Source of the DNA: Arbacia lixula
Taxonomy: Eukaryota > Echinodermata > Echinoidea > Arbacioida > Arbaciidae
Direction of reading: 5' to 3'
DNA length: 64,000 nt
NCBI GenBank assembly: GCA_963669155.1
Contig: OZ022594.1
Location: 1,175,154-1,239,153, forward strand
Position 1 is the first letter of the stretch, and each line of letters begins with the position of its first letter. The notes below the pieces were generated by a model that did not search any database, was not told the DNA's origin, and saw nothing but the letters and a program-made list of their open reading frames with translations. Both the position numbers and the translations under genes were made by a program. Below, one piece after another: positions 1 through 13,289 of this stretch.

Positions 1-789
1 CGAATTTTTATAAGCAATGACTTCAGGGTATCTATGGTTTAATCAGAAAGATGGTGGCGTGTTTACCACGTTTAAAGTTTGATGACCTTTTACATAAGAT
101 ACATGGAACAATAAAGTGCAATGTATGATAAAATTTAATTGAATCAAGGAAAAACAATAAGGTCAAAATAATCATTGAATACACAAAAGAAAAAAACCCT
201 AATGTACCCTCCCGCAAGTTTAAACAGATGCCTATTTTGCGTCAAGCTTTGAGGTCGCTTCGAGCTGGGATGCGTTATGAAAGTATATGTATCGACCTTT
301 TTTTCATTGGACCCATGCTCCACATCACCAAGAAAAATATGTTTTCTCAATAATGATATGCTTTTCGGATGTTGAAACAATAGACCATTTTCATTATGTA
401 TGCAAATTTTATTCACGCTATTAAAAAAAAATGGTGTGTTCTTTCATCTCAAACATCTGTCAATATTTCTTGTAATTTGAAAACAATAGTTGTAGCACCC
501 AATCACCTATTTGTGGTCAGGTTGTGGTTGGTTACAAATGGGTTAAAGGGGTATTCATGCACCGAAAATAACTTTGATTGGATGCAGATATCCGAGAAGC
601 AGAACAAATCAAATAAGGAAATTGTGCATGTGAAGTCGCAGTCTCTGAAGTTTTTACCTTTGCATTTGTTCGTATCATTAAAACATTCTTCACCTCTTTA
701 AAAGTTGTCAGATTTAAAAGATCTCGCTCTCCTTATAAGAGATTTCTGTTTTTATCGAACGCAACTTACTCTTGAACTGGAGTTCGAAT
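1..789. other. TRPC intron sequence, no gene seen
   Basis: AT-rich intron following TRPC exon 4. Short open frames on both strands show no recognisable domain or splice structure. Nothing else is evident. Confidence 0.5.
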
Positions 790-1262
790 TTAACTCTCTT
801 ATTACCATTGGCATGATGACGTGTATTGAGCCAGTTGGGTCTTCAATGCTTGGTAATGTCAAGGTTAACTCTCGTCATACTTTTGGCATGAAGATGTGTT
901 GTGAGCCAATGGGGTTTTCAAGGCTTGGTAATGTAAGGGTTAACACTCTCATTACCATTGGCATAAAGATGTGTAGTAAGCCAATGGGGTTTTCAAGGCT
1001 TGGTAAGGTTAGGGTAGTACCATTGTCATGATTGATATGTAGTGAGCCAATGGAAGTTTTCAAGGCCTGGGACCAGTTGCATAAAACTTATCATTAATGG
1101 TAACTCTGCCATAAAGTGCCATCAATGGTAACCGACATGGTAACATCGCTCAACAGCCAATCTAGTTCAAGGTTTCCATAGAATTGCCATTGGTTTTATA
1201 GCAAAGTTACCATTAATGGTAAGTTTTATGCAACAGGGCCCTGGTAATATAAGGGTTGTGTT
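790..1262. repeat. 75-bp tandem repeat, interrupted by a MITE
   Basis: Units begin at 790, 865 and 940 with an exact 75-bp step. Each starts TTAAC(A)CTC and contains 'GAGCCAATGGGG' and 'CAAGGCTTGGTAATGT'. A fourth, decayed unit is split near 1068 by the foldback element at 1069-1242 and resumes at about 1243 ('TAATATAAGGGTT'). The array abuts the 5' splice site of TRPC exon 4 (donor at 1268-1269). Confidence 0.8.
1069..1242. mobile_element. Foldback MITE, GGGCCC-TTGCATAAA family
   Basis: The inverted arms read inwards as 'GTTGCATAAAACTTA' and 'CATTAATGGTAAC' on both ends, and the right end is GGGCCC. A CCTGG flank on both sides may be the target duplication. A sister copy is at about 35055-35215 and a half copy at about 33921-33966. 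Non-autonomous; no coding content. Confidence 0.75.
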
Positions 1263-1269
1263 GACTGAC

Positions 1270-1856
1270 CTTGAACTCTTTCTCCGTGGCGGCGAGCTTG
1301 GTAAGTCGCTCGCTGAGGAGGAAGGCGGTTAGGATCGGGTCCGGGCTGGTCAGACAGATGTAGGCCTCACTGGCTAAGGCCTGGTACGTATGCAGGCTGG
1401 CCAGGGACCGCATCAACGGGTCCATGTCGGCTGCAGGGAGAGGGGAAGAGACAGAGAGAGGGGGGGGGGGGGGGCGTAAAAGAGAGGGGAGAGAGAGGGA
1501 GAGGGGGGGGGGGGGGAGAGAAGAGAAAAGAATTTAGGAGTTTGCGATTGCGATTGCGCCGAAAATGTAATGAAAATACAAACAAATAAACGCCGGTCAT
1601 TTAACATGTTTAAGAGGAAAGGTGTATCTAAAGGTCTATCACCGAAGAATTGAGCGTACTGCTCTTCTCTGGTTTTGATTCATTGTCTTTATTTTCATTT
1701 GTCTATAAATCATGTACATGATACATAATAGAATAAAGAAGTTTGCAATGGCGCTAAAAATTTAAATAAAAATACAAACAAAATTAATAAACAAAAACGC
1801 CTGGGGAGACAAGAATATCTGCCCCCCCCCTCCTCTCTTTGTCTCTCTGTCTCTCG

Positions 1857-1910
<54 letters not shown>

Positions 1911-3719
1911 TCTCTGTCTCTCTCTCTCTCTCTCTCTTTCTCACTCTCCTTCTCTCTCTCATATCGATATATTCATCTCTTACCTTTGTGTTCCATGCAC
2001 TCGATGCAGGAGCAGAGGTCGGGGTGGGGGTGGGCGATGCAGTCGCCACGGCCGAGGAAGAGGCGGATGATGTCGACCTCGTTACACTGCGCCGCGAGCA
2101 TGATAGGTGTGAGGTCACGATTGAACTTAGAGTTGTTCTTCGTCATGTAGAACGTTGACTGCCCATGTTTGGAGCGGTAACCTGCCAAAGCAAAACGAAA
2201 AAGAGAATCTGGTTAAAGGGGTAGTTAGCCCTGAAATTAAGTTGGTTTCAATAAAAGCAGACACATGACAGAAACATATGTATTTAGTGCAGGTTTGATG
2301 AAAATCCGTCAAAGGACAAAAAAATATGATTTGTTAAAGTTTTTATTTTGTGACGTCACGTGTGAGGTACTCTCAAAGAGATATGCATTATTTTACCAGT
2401 GCATTTGATACATCATTAGGAATGCGTTTTTACATATATCTCTCCATGAGAACAAAATAATTCCGTCGTCAAATACAGAAAAAGAGCAATTTATGTAATT
2501 ATATTGCACACGACATTATGGGAGAGCACCTCGCACGTCACGTCACAAAATTGACATTTCAAAAGATCATAACTTTCTCATCCTTTGGCAGATACAGTAT
2601 TCGCCTAATATTGATCAGCTCCGAATTCGTGTAAACAGCGCGCGACGGAATTCGATCAGCGCAACGATTCCAGTGATCGCGCGATCGCTGAGAATTGCCA
2701 GCCTGGCGAAATACCTTATGATCAAATGCGGCTAGAACCTAGACTACAGTCATGACAGTCATGGCGACATCTCCACTAATGAGATAACCAGGCCGCTAAC
2801 CCTATAAATGCCATAATTGTGTGCATGACATTGGTAATAAATAAATTGGCTAGCATTTCCTGGCTTGGTATTCATGTGGTTAAACAGACCTACCTCTGTG
2901 TTTGTTGGTCTGCAGATCCGTGCTATCGAGTAGCAGCTCCGTAATCCGGAAATAGCCCTTGCTGATCGACAGCATCAGGCACTCGTGCACGTGGAGCTCG
3001 TCCATGACGTCGAGGTAGTGCTCGACCAGGTACTCGACGATCTCCGAGTGCTCCGCCTCGGTGGCGAGCTCGAGCGCGGTGCGGTCCTTGTAATCGGTCA
3101 TCTGGAGGTAGCTCTCGATGCCAGCAGTGTCCGCGGACTCCAAGATTTCGCGCACCTGGTGATGGTGGGGGTGCATGGGTGGGTGGGTGGGGGTGCATGG
3201 GTGGGGGGGGGGGGAGTTAAAGGATAAATGTATCATAACTAGAGAAACAACTGAGAGCACATCAATGCCCACTGTGCATCACACCTGTGAATCCATTATT
3301 CATGATGCTTCTGGCAGCAAAGACCTTGTGGGTTGACATGTGTGATGCACCATAACGTTGTTGTGCTCGCCTCCATTATCAGGTACACACAAATGTGTCC
3401 AAAAGTGACAATCTCATTTAATATCTAAAGGATTATTACAAGAATAAGAATTAATGAACTGTCACCAAACCTGATTTCAAAAATTCTTGTCTTTTGACAT
3501 TATGATGTATGAATTGCAGATTGATTTTGATTAAAAATTTGTCAAATTGTCAAATTAAAAGTCATTTGTCAAATGTGTCAAACGTTTGGTTTTACGTCTT
3601 AGTACCTTCGGGAGATTGCCCATGGAGACGATACGGAGGAAGGAGAGGTCAGCATCGGACAACTCTCGACCAGCACTGAAGGTCAAGTGTCGCCTTCGGA
3701 CCTGCTTCCCTCTCGCCAT
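1270..3719 (-). CDS. TRPC-type cation channel, N-terminal part (4 exons; gene runs off left edge)
   Basis: Coding exons read 3719-3606 (start ATG), 3155-2894, 2181-1984 and 1430-1270. All have GT-AG junctions and the phases join to 245 residues. The product is the cytosolic N-terminus of a canonical TRP (TRPC) Ca2+-permeable plasma-membrane channel. Ankyrin-like repeats cover about residues 27-170, including a 'RDLTPIMLAAQCNE' repeat. A TRPC zinc-site pattern H-x3-C-x-C-x2-C is visible as H178, C182, C184, C187. The TRP_2 domain follows at about 203-245 ('ASEAYICLTSPDPILTAF', 'EKEFK'). The membrane segments, pore and TRP box must lie left of position 1. The start has A at -3 and G at +4. No further exon is recognisable in 1-1269, so the next intron exceeds 1.2 kb. 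Subtype (TRPC1/4/5 or 3/6/7-like) cannot be fixed from this part. Family assignment is secure. Confidence 0.92.
1440..1530. repeat. Purine-rich G-run tract
   Basis: Runs of G (about 12-14) alternate with GAGA. They lie in the TRPC intron just upstream (transcript sense) of exon 4, so on the transcript this is a C/CT tract next to the 3' splice site at 1431-1432. It could serve as an extended polypyrimidine tract. Confidence 0.6.
1846..1966. repeat. (CT)n microsatellite
   Basis: About 120 bp of CT dinucleotides with a few interruptions, inside the TRPC intron just downstream (transcript sense) of the exon ending at 1984. The serine-leucine open frame over it is an artefact. Confidence 0.9.
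2205..2600. mobile_element. Decayed MITE fragment of the CCACCCTGAAATTAAG family
   Basis: It contains 'CCCTGAAATTAAG', 'AAAGCAGACACATGACAGA' and 'TTTTTATTTTGTGACGTCA'. These parallel the intact copy at 63095-63472 and a rearranged piece at about 12275-12520. The right terminus is degraded. Confidence 0.55.
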
Positions 3720-3875
3720 CTTGTGATGATCAGGCGATCTTCCCCCGCTATGATATCAGCTAAGTGCTTGGACGATGTTCTGTGGATGCAATTCCCGCTA
3801 CACCAGTCCCGCTCATCAGCTGAATACTTGGATGACGATAAATAATATTATGTGCTTGGCGTTTCGGTGGTCTGA

Positions 3876-3955
3876 AGAAGAAGAAGAAGAAGAAGAAGAA
3901 GAAGAAGAAGAAGAAGAAGAAGAAGAAGAAGAAGAAGAAGAAGAAGAAGAAGAAG

Positions 3956-3987
<32 letters not shown>

Positions 3988-4060
3988 GAAGAAGAAGAAG
4001 AAGAAGAAGAAGAAGAAGAAGAAGAAGAAGAAGAAGAAGAAGAAGAAGAAGAAGAAGAGA
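3876..4060. repeat. (GAA)n triplet repeat, about 60 units
   Basis: Near-perfect GAA/TTC tract of about 185 bp with one GTA interruption near 3986. It starts about 155 bp upstream of the TRPC start codon, so it may lie in the 5' UTR or promoter. Long GAA/TTC tracts can form triplex DNA and are length-unstable. Poly-Glu and poly-Phe frames over it are artefacts. Confidence 0.95.
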
Positions 4061-5219
4061 AAGAAAAGACGGACGGACACGTAGATTTAGAATAAATCAG
4101 TCAGAGAAAAGCATAAATTCCATTCTTTTAATTCAAAGGGTAAGAGCAAATTCTTTCCAAAAAGTGAGAAAACGATATGTTTGACAAAGCAAAGGGAACT
4201 CGCTATTTGAAGAAAAGCTATGGTTACGTTTTACATTAATTATGTTTGTTTTTACTTATCGTTTCACATGGCTATCTACTATGCGTTTGATATCAGAAAG
4301 AAAACCCGATTTATGAAGCTATATAACGATCAGCCATATGTATCAATAACTTACCATGTTATACATGTGAGCGAATTGCGCGGGAAAGAAATATTGAACT
4401 TTGAAGAAGGTTATTCAGTGCAATGAGTTGACATAATCCGAAAAAAAGTGCACGCAAGTATGATATGAGTTTGACATTTCAACACGTTTAGTTTATCATC
4501 GGTGTTGAACAAATTGCGTATCTCTTTCATTGATCAGCATCATTCAAGGAAAAATAATCCATATATCGTCATGGAAGTTATGATCGTTTTAATAAATCCA
4601 ACACATTGCCCTTGAAAGGACGGGCAGGGGTGGGGAAAACACAATATGCCCCACTAACTTGAACTTGAAGTAATTGGGACCCCGCATTAAAATTTGGGAT
4701 GTTTGAAAATGCAATTCCTATTTGAGACCACCCCCCCCCCCCCCCCTTGACAATATTGGACAGGTAAGGTGATTTTGTTTAGAACCCGTTGACAACTTGC
4801 TCATGACGACAAGACTTCGGTATCGAGAGGGATGATGCCATATTGTTGCTCATCGGGTAAACCTCGGACAAGCTGTAGGGTTACCATTAGTCTGAACGAC
4901 GTGCACATTATGTGCATACGTAACGAAAGTTGTTTCTTGAATACGCCTTTCATCACTGCAGAATGGTCATGCCCTGGTCATGCCATAATAACGCTGACCT
5001 ATAGTAATCGTTACCCTTATTTTTTAGTACCTATGTGTGTATACCTGTACTCGCGCGTTACGTAATATGAATCCATTACTGCTGATATCAATTTGCAGAT
5101 AATTAAAAGTGTCCTTCAAGAAAAGTGCCTTTCATCATAGGCCATTCGGGAAATGTTGCAACAATACATGCACATACATAAGTGCATTTCCCAAGAACAG
5201 TGTGTATAACTTTATGGGC

Positions 5220-5352
5220 AATATTGCATGGGTTTTCAAGCCAAGGCAATTAATAGGTGCAATAGGCCTATTGAAAGCCCATTGGATGTTGTCATGGTAG
5301 TTATCATTGACGGTAAGTTACAATAAATGAAAATCTATGTGCAACATGGCCA
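5220..5352. mobile_element. Degraded MITE, TTGCAnnTAGGTTTTCAATTATTG family
   Basis: Its right end resembles the intact relatives at 40179-40328 and 49588-49714: 'GGTAAGTTACAATAA', then 'TGCAACATGGCC'. The left end is eroded ('TTGCATGGGTTTTCAA'). Confidence 0.5.
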
Positions 5353-6609
5353 CGGAGAGGCAGAGTTAAAAGTTTTGATTTAGAAGCAATAACAACAATA
5401 CATGCATATACATACCACAATAAATATCACAATTATAATAAGACACTGATAATGTTTATCTCATTAAAATGATTACCATACAAATGAAACACAAAATTGA
5501 GAAAGAAGTGGCATATGAAAATAACAATTTATAAACATCTAGAAATGCAATATAAAAGCGATGTGATGATAACACTGATTATAGACAATTAAATTGTCAA
5601 AACGATCAAAAGATAGCACAAGTGATCGTTCAAATGGATCCCTTAAACTCTTTGGCACACACGTATGGCAATTCCTGTTACATTTCATCCTTACATCTAT
5701 ACATCTTCCTGTTAATTATGTTATTTTCAACGTTGCACCATATAACACACGGTTTCAATAAACAATCTACAATACACGTGTACATGTATAGTGATACATA
5801 AGTAAAATATATAAATCAGGCAAAGAAATTGATTGAGATGTAGGGCAAATTACGCAAACCATGCAACATCATTTACTCATAACAAAGGGGATGCTGAAAT
5901 ATTTTACTTATTTGTCGATTCATGTATGACATGATTGTGTTTATTTGAATTTAAAAAAAAAGTCATAATGAGTAATCAAGTGCCTCAGTTGAGGTTGAAG
6001 AGAAAATAAGATATATTTAGGATGGATAATGATGTCTAGGGCGACCCGGTAAGTAATAGCACTGTATTCACTTGCATGCGCCAAATATCTTTTGATCTTG
6101 ATTACGTCAACTAAAAAAATCATGATGACGTCAACAAGTGCAATTAGTATTTCCAGTTGGCAAGCAATAGAACCAAGCAATTAAAATGTAATTGATTTTT
6201 GGTAGCATATGATATGCAGTGTATAATATAATAGAAATAAAGTAGTTATCATTTCCTCATTTTCATTTGTTATATTTGTTGCTCCAGCGAAAATATGTGT
6301 CATATAATGCATTGCCTGTCGTTGACTGACAAGGAGTGGCTCTCAGATAATCACTCTACGTCACTACATCACAAAAAGTGCTAACATTTTTAGGACTATT
6401 GATATCTGGTATGTCTGGTCAGCGGTGTTATGAAGAACCTCCGAAAGAAATCTTTCGGAGTTGACTGTCCTAAATACTTCTCAAGGGTATTATTTGGATA
6501 TTCCGTCATTTGCCCATAAGCTATTCGATTTTGTTAAAGTTTTCCAGTCAGTGCTAATTTAAACGGCAGTTATTTTATAAAAGACCGCTAAAGTGTGTAT
6601 CTCATTGGT

Positions 6610-7040
6610 TTCAGCTTGGTCTTCCGAAGGTTCATTGTTCCAAAGAGTTATTGTTCAGAAAGTTCCTTGTTAAGAATGTTCATTGTTCCGAACGTTCATT
6701 ATTCTAAAGATTCGATATTGCGGAGGTCCGTTATTCCGAAGATTAATTATTCCTAAAAGGAAATAAGGGTTCGTAAATCAGGAAATGACATAGCTTTCGT
6801 TCATCCGCAAATAGAATAGGGTCCCTTAATCTGAAAATGGAAACATTTCGTTAATTTCGTAAATTATTACAACACCATGTTTGTAAGTTGAAGAAGTTTC
6901 TTTCAGTTTGTGATTAGCGAACCCGTTTTAATTTACAGATAGTTAAACCCTTCTTAATTCAAGAAGAAACCGATTAATTTGGGATTAACGAGCCTTCGGA
7001 TTAATGCAACAAACCTTCGGATATACGTACCCTATTCCAA
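6610..7040. repeat. Degenerate TTCCGAAGG-type satellite in inverted arms
   Basis: The left arm repeats variants of 'GTTCATTGTTCCGAA' every ~20 bp. The right arm carries the reverse complement ('GAGCCTTCGGATTAATG', 'AACCTTCGGATATACG'). It looks like a foldback element whose arms grew by tandem duplication. No coding capacity. Confidence 0.5.
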
Positions 7041-10000
7041 CTTTGGATTTACGAGTCCTCATGTATAGAAATGTGTGTGTACTATATACTGCCTATTAAG
7101 AATTAGGAATAGCGAACAACACTAATGATATTGATCTAAGGACTAGTTGGCAACCTGGTAAAAACCGAATCTCCACAACGTCTCTTGAAGACTATGAACC
7201 GGGGGTTCCGGGGATTCGCGGAAAGTCCAAACATCTTCGATTTGGGGTCAAACATTTTTCCAGTCTCCAGCAAACTTCTGGGCCCCAAAAGCTTACTTTC
7301 AAACCGAGATATAAAGATCACCATTAACAACTTCAAGAGTATCAAAATGTTATGAATCTGAAATATAGGAAATTATCACAGTTTTAACACTTTAGATTTA
7401 CCTGCGTTCCTCTTGGCCATGACAGTGTATCACGTACCATGTTAAGTCTAACCACGCTAGTTCATGAATATCAGACAGTCAGCATACAATACATCATAAT
7501 GGATGAGGTGATGTTGAAGACCCAAATAAACCCGTGGATTTAATACGATGTTACATGTATTACATTTGCCAAATATTCTACACCATTGTATAATAGGTGT
7601 TGTCGGTTATAATATGGCACCTAACAATCCCTCAGTCATACGTTGATCACTAACAGGAATCAGATGATTAAATTCAAATGACGGCTATACATTACTTTTT
7701 TAAACTTATATATAGTTATTGAAAACGCGTTACGAAATGACATTGGCAAAACAGAGATATGAGAGGTACAGAGAGTGTCATTTAAGAAGTCTTTTTAACT
7801 TTTAGATTTGTTTAGATTTCGTACTCCGGGCATACAGATTTAATAGGCTGGATAGCCATGCGAAAAAGCGCATTACGGCGAGTGGACATGGTTTAAATGT
7901 CTTCTCCGGAGACATGGACGGTTTTTTATTCCATTTTTATTTTCATCATTAACTTGTCCTAGTTCGCAACGTTACAGCTGTTGCTAGGTCGGGAAAACCA
8001 TCGGATACAGGTTTGCGTGGTTAAGAACAAATACTGCTACACATTAAGTTTATATCAATTGGTGTGGGCGAATATGACATTAACATTCTTTCTTTGCACT
8101 GCTTGTCGTATGAAATCACAAATGATCTCATTACATGATTGAATAAAATCAAAAGAGCACAGTGGAAAATCTGGATGACGATTATGATCACTCAATAAAA
8201 AAACAATGCAACTTTTTAGTTTCCCTTAACTGTTTGTATACCATTATGTGCCTTTCGTCACAATTAAGGATACATGATACATACAAACCCATAGAGCAGC
8301 AGTTTATCTGGTACACTGTAGGAGTAAACGAAACGGCCCGGACGCCAAACTTACCTTGACAAAACGCAGACCAGTACGTGTGCCTTATAGTCCCATTACA
8401 AGATCATATACTGCACCACCGATCAAGTAATCACGCTTGTATATCCACTACCAGTATACTGCTACACAAGGTCTTCAATCTATTGTAATGTTAGAGTAAA
8501 ACACTCGCGAAATGTGATTGGTGTGATCCCCTCTTCATTTCAACGTTGCAAACCAGTCCTGCCCATCGGTAAAGTACTCACTCATATGGAACAGTATGAG
8601 GTTAATGTTTCCGTAACTATTTCTAGTGTTGATGTCATGGTATAGACGGTAAGTGCGAGGGGATCAGTGTTGCCGGTTACGTGTGCTTTGTATTAGGTAG
8701 AACGCGAATTTACCAGAAACTAACTTCACTATACTTTAAGCAATGACCATTAAAAAGCGTCAGAACATATAAGACGCGGATGCGGGTATATCATACGGCA
8801 TCACGTGACTCCCGATTAAAGCGCGTACGGCGTTTCTTTCTTGAAGGGGGAGAGGGGTGGGGATGCTTTAGATGTGGTGAGGGTGGGTCTTAAAAAAGGT
8901 AAGGTGTGGAATGTGGGTGTGTATAGAGGGTAAGGGGGGGGGGGGTAGAGAGGGACGAAGCCATGTACGTATTTTGTAGAACAATAGGCCTCTATTATTG
9001 TATCAATTTACCTCTTCGATTGACATGGTATAGGTCTTATTTCATTCCTTACAAACATGACGAATTGTCTTTAAAAATGAAATGGAACGATCGTTTCTCA
9101 TGGTTGCAATGACGTGTCTAATAATGTTATTGTTCTGAAATTATTGTGGGTGATGGAATAATGACGTATAGACCTTAGATTCTGTCAGTAAATGGGATTA
9201 TGGCGCTGGCTGTGTATCATCACGGATTTGTTATTTATGTCTGGTATGAAAGAAATTCAAGGAGGTGAATATGTTTTTACCGATAGATGCATCCATTTCA
9301 TGACCATATACTTTTAAATGATTAGGAATGACTTACGTCTAAACATCTATAATAATGTGTGTAAAGTTTCATGGAATTACTCCTTGAGAGCGGTCATAGT
9401 ATAGGGAAATTAACGATGCGTTTGATATCTTCAATTTTAATACCATGGCACAGTTATCTCCTCTCACGTCCCTGGTTATCATTTAGGTAAATTAATGCCT
9501 GCGGCAGACCAAACCAAAATCTGTAAAAAAAAAAAATATATATATATTACATAAGCCACGACGGAGAGCAGGTCATAGGTCAAGTTTGTGAAACTACGTA
9601 ACTTAATAGAGACGTAGAATTCAAGTAATGGATAAAACAACTTTTACATGTTTGTAATTTGCCTGTCAGGATCAGTTTTTTTTCAAGTGAAATTGTTTTG
9701 TGTTGAATTAACGATAAATCCCTGTTTCTTACTTATTCACATCTGAACAGAAAATTGACAGGAAACGTCCTTTTAATAGTAATTGTTGTAATAATTTGAT
9801 CGTGTTATTTGAAAAAAAAGTGAACTTCCAAGTACAAGAGTCTACAGGGTATTAGACTAAACTATTAAACGACCCGTCAAAGTGTAATTTGAGATGAAAA
9901 TATCGAAGCAATTTCACTGAATGTTCTGATGGTATTTCTTCAATCGTATTTTTTTCTACTGTATATACCATGGAATTTTACCAAAATCTATAGATTCAAG

Positions 10001-11200
10001 GCCTGTAAAATGGAAACACCTCCTTCTCCTTAAATGACGTACTCCTAATTGCACAGCATTAATACAACGTACTCAGGTGAATGCAATGTACTAAGTTCAT
10101 TATACCCCCATTCATTACGGAAATGATACAATGTAGACAAAGTCATACTCTAGTTTTTATGGCATCTATAACAGGCCTACTCAAGTAATATATTTGTCTG
10201 CCATTAAGATACATGCTCTATGAGGATTGTGTGTGTTACCCGTGCATTAATGTATCAATGGCGCATTTAAACTAGACTGTTCAAGGACTATACGCCATGG
10301 ATACATTGTACTAAGTTAACCCAGTATGTACCAGACAGTGGGTGTTCCTCTACGGAGTTGTGTGTAAAGTGAAAACATGTAGTATACGGTATGTTATTGA
10401 TAAAATCAACGATCGCAGTCCAAGGACTGAATTGATGTGGCTTACACAAGTTCTGACTAGGGCTCTGTAACATAAAGGTTTGGCAAAAAGGCAAAATGGC
10501 AATGGCCAATCAACATCATTGTTGCATGCGCACTTTAATTAAAAGACTGACCAGCATAACCAATCAGAATTTGTCTTTCAAATTTGCAATTGATCGCAAA
10601 CCTTTATTACATAATTGATAAACAAAAATAAAGCAAACACATTAAGTTTAAGTTTAAGTTTTAAGTTATATGTCATATTCAGTTACATGTCATTTATTTA
10701 TTAAATGCACTTGAAATATAATTTATGTCCGAAATCTTATTGTATGTATATGTTGTGTGTATATGGCCATAAATTATCTTGTAGCTCGTATCTTGTATAT
10801 GAAAACACATTATTTAGAACAACAGTGATACTGAAAACATGCTGGGGAAAATGGAAAGGAGGAACACAGAAACAGGAGGATAATGCGTATGGAGGAGAAA
10901 AATAGAGTATACCATATAGATAGACCATGGCAAGACAGATAGGTATAAACATTGTTATGCAATCATCTTCAGTAAACCGTATGAATGCCCCAAAATACAA
11001 AACACAAACAATGTTCTGCCATTGCATGTTGCTCATGGTGAGAGGGTGAAGAAATGGGGAAATAGAGGGATGCAAAGATGGGAAAAGAAAGGGGGAGGAC
11101 TAAAGGAATTGGGAGAGCGAAAGGTAGATTGTGAAGAAAAGGGGGAGGGAAGCGAGAAGGGAAGGAAGAAGGGAAAAAAAGGGGGGAGGAAAGAATGTTT

Positions 11201-11246
<46 letters not shown>
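11201..11246. repeat. (GA)n microsatellite
   Basis: Uninterrupted GA run within a broader purine-rich stretch (about 11040-11250). Confidence 0.9.
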
Positions 11247-11249
<3 letters not shown>

Positions 11250-11869
11250 GAGGAGCAGAAAGACAGTAAAAAATGTGATATGTTACTTGGTAAAGAATGA
11301 ACAGTTTACTGGCACATGGAAACATGATAAACATTTACTCTACCCGCCACCTGAAGCAACGTGTTATCAACACTAAAAAAATATGTCTTACTCCCCCTGC
11401 CTAACGTATAAGTCACAGTTGTAATAACTTGGATGGAAAATGACGGTAAAGTTCACTGCAATGATTTATACAGAGTGACATATAAAAAGGGGGAAAAACA
11501 CGCCTCAATGGCGCATGAAGATTTCATAATTCTGTAGACATGATACATTAACACTGTATTCCGTGTAATTTCCTCACCCTTGCTTCTCCAAGCGGATTTA
11601 TATTCCTATCGATATTCATTTCATTTTTGTGTTGAAGATTGTCAGCTTCGTTAAACCCTTGACCCGCCACGTGTGGGTTATGTCACGTAACAGAAACACA
11701 AAATCCATAGACATGATATAGCGCGGCATATTGTGCCTGGCAAATAAGTAGTTAACTCCAAACTCGAAATTTAATTTTGATTGAATGATACCTGCAGAAT
11801 GATAGAGAAATCTGGTAAAACTGAGCTAGATCCGTCTCCCAAGGCCACCGAAGTGCTTCGAGTATAGAG

Positions 11870-12265
11870 GAGAGGCAGGGATTTCACCTAAACGTTTGGT
11901 AATGGAGTGGTGGATATTGTGAAGGGGTTTGGGGATGGGGTGGTGGAAGTAATGCGGACAAGGGCTTTTAATAGACATTTACGCTATACTATATAGGGCC
12001 CATATCATAAGTACCGCTATAGAGGGATTACACCTAAACGTTTGGTACATGGGTGGTGGATTTTTAGGAGGGGGTGTGGTGATACTGATGGTGATGGTGA
12101 TGGTGGCAATGGTGCGGATAAGGGGATTTCCAGAAGTACAGTAATCATAAAGGGATTTCACCTAAACTTTCGGTGATGATCAAGGTGATGGGAATTGTGG
12201 AAGGGGTGGGCTGGGGGGGGGGGGGGGGTGGTAGTGGTGATGCGGATACGGGGCTTTTACACACA
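11870..12265. repeat. Diverged ~138-bp tandem repeat, three copies
   Basis: Copies start near 11876, 12015 and 12149. Each opens 'GGGATTTCACCTAAAC' (or a one-base variant), then a GGTGGTGG-rich part, then 'GCGGATAAGGGG' or a close variant. No coding signal. Confidence 0.6.
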
Positions 12266-12587
12266 TAACTCTGTGAAAAAAAATTATTCCTTCATTAAAA
12301 ACAGAAAAGGAGCAATACTTGCATTATACAGCACACAGCATTATTGGAGAGCACCTCGCACATGACGTAACAAAATTGAAATGTTTAAAGATTATTACTT
12401 TCTTATCCTTACTATTTTTCGTCAAACCTTATGTTTCTTCCATGCTTCTGCTTCTAGTGGAACCAACTTAACTTCAGGGTTGCCTGGCTCTTTAATTTGG
12501 GTTTGAAAGGACAATCATACGCAATTTAAACACGTTGTTCAAGTGTTTATACACCGGGTCGGGGCCAAAGTCATCGGGATTGCTCGT

Positions 12588-12595
12588 GAGAGAGA

Positions 12596-12684
<89 letters not shown>

Positions 12685-12686
12685 AC

Positions 12687-12748
<62 letters not shown>
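12588..12748. repeat. (GA)n microsatellite
   Basis: About 160 bp of GA with small interruptions (AAAG, G8). Arg-Glu and Ser-Leu frames over it are artefacts. Confidence 0.95.
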
Positions 12749-12749
<1 letters not shown>

Positions 12750-12889
12750 ATATAATTATGAGGTTCTCGAGAGAGTCCTCCTGAGTGGATCGAGATTGAG
12801 ATGTCGTGGTAAAGGACTTTTGTCCTGCAGAAATGACGCTTTACTCCTTCTCTGCCGGTCAACACTTATGCATGAGATGTTAATTCGCA

Positions 12890-13110
12890 TTACTGCAGCC
12901 AGGAGAAGGCCTGTAAGTGAGTACTTGGTATTGAGAGGTGAACGAATGTGTGAATGTTGTTGACCCTATGTGCCTTTCATGAGCCGAGTACTTGCGCGGG
13001 CAGGCAAGGGTACGCCCCATGGAGTGGAGATGGTGCGCATTATGTGTTTGCCTGATACGTTCCTGTATCCCAGCTCTGACCATATGCATGGTTGTAACAT
13101 CCTTACCAAC
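12890..13110 (+). mobile_element. SINE body fragment (same family as 44460-44727)
   Basis: The segment includes 'GCGGGCAGGCAAGG', 'GAGTGGAGATGGTGCGCA' and 'GTTCCTGTATCCCAGC'. It matches, in opposite orientation, the body of the tRNA-headed SINE at 44460-44727. The tRNA-like head is not recognisable in this copy. Confidence 0.5.
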
Positions 13111-13289
13111 TTGAGGACAAACCGGCATTATACAAGAAAGAAACTAGGACCATCATGCATTTCCTTATAACCACGATAAGAGCCACTGTATGTATGCACA
13201 TAATGCATACTACAAATCCCGACTCCTTATAAAACACATTTCATGGTCATATATTACTAATTATACAAAATATTAATTTTTCAGAACAT

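Larger units (their letters stand above)
4061..11020. other. Intergenic region, no gene recognised
   Basis: About 7 kb between the TRPC 5' end and the repeats before SF3B6. Only short open frames without recognisable domains occur. Visible content: C-runs at about 4731-4746, a MITE fragment at about 5220-5352, an inverted-repeat satellite at about 6610-7040, and G-rich stretches at about 8847-8945. Promoters or ncRNAs cannot be excluded. Confidence 0.6.

Noticed and set aside
3760-4095. Poly-Glu and poly-Phe open frames of 106 codons
   Set aside because: Pure translation of the GAA/TTC tract on both strands; no coding context.
12535-12963. Arg-Glu-rich 142-codon frame and opposite Ser-Leu frame
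   Set aside because: GA microsatellite artefacts.
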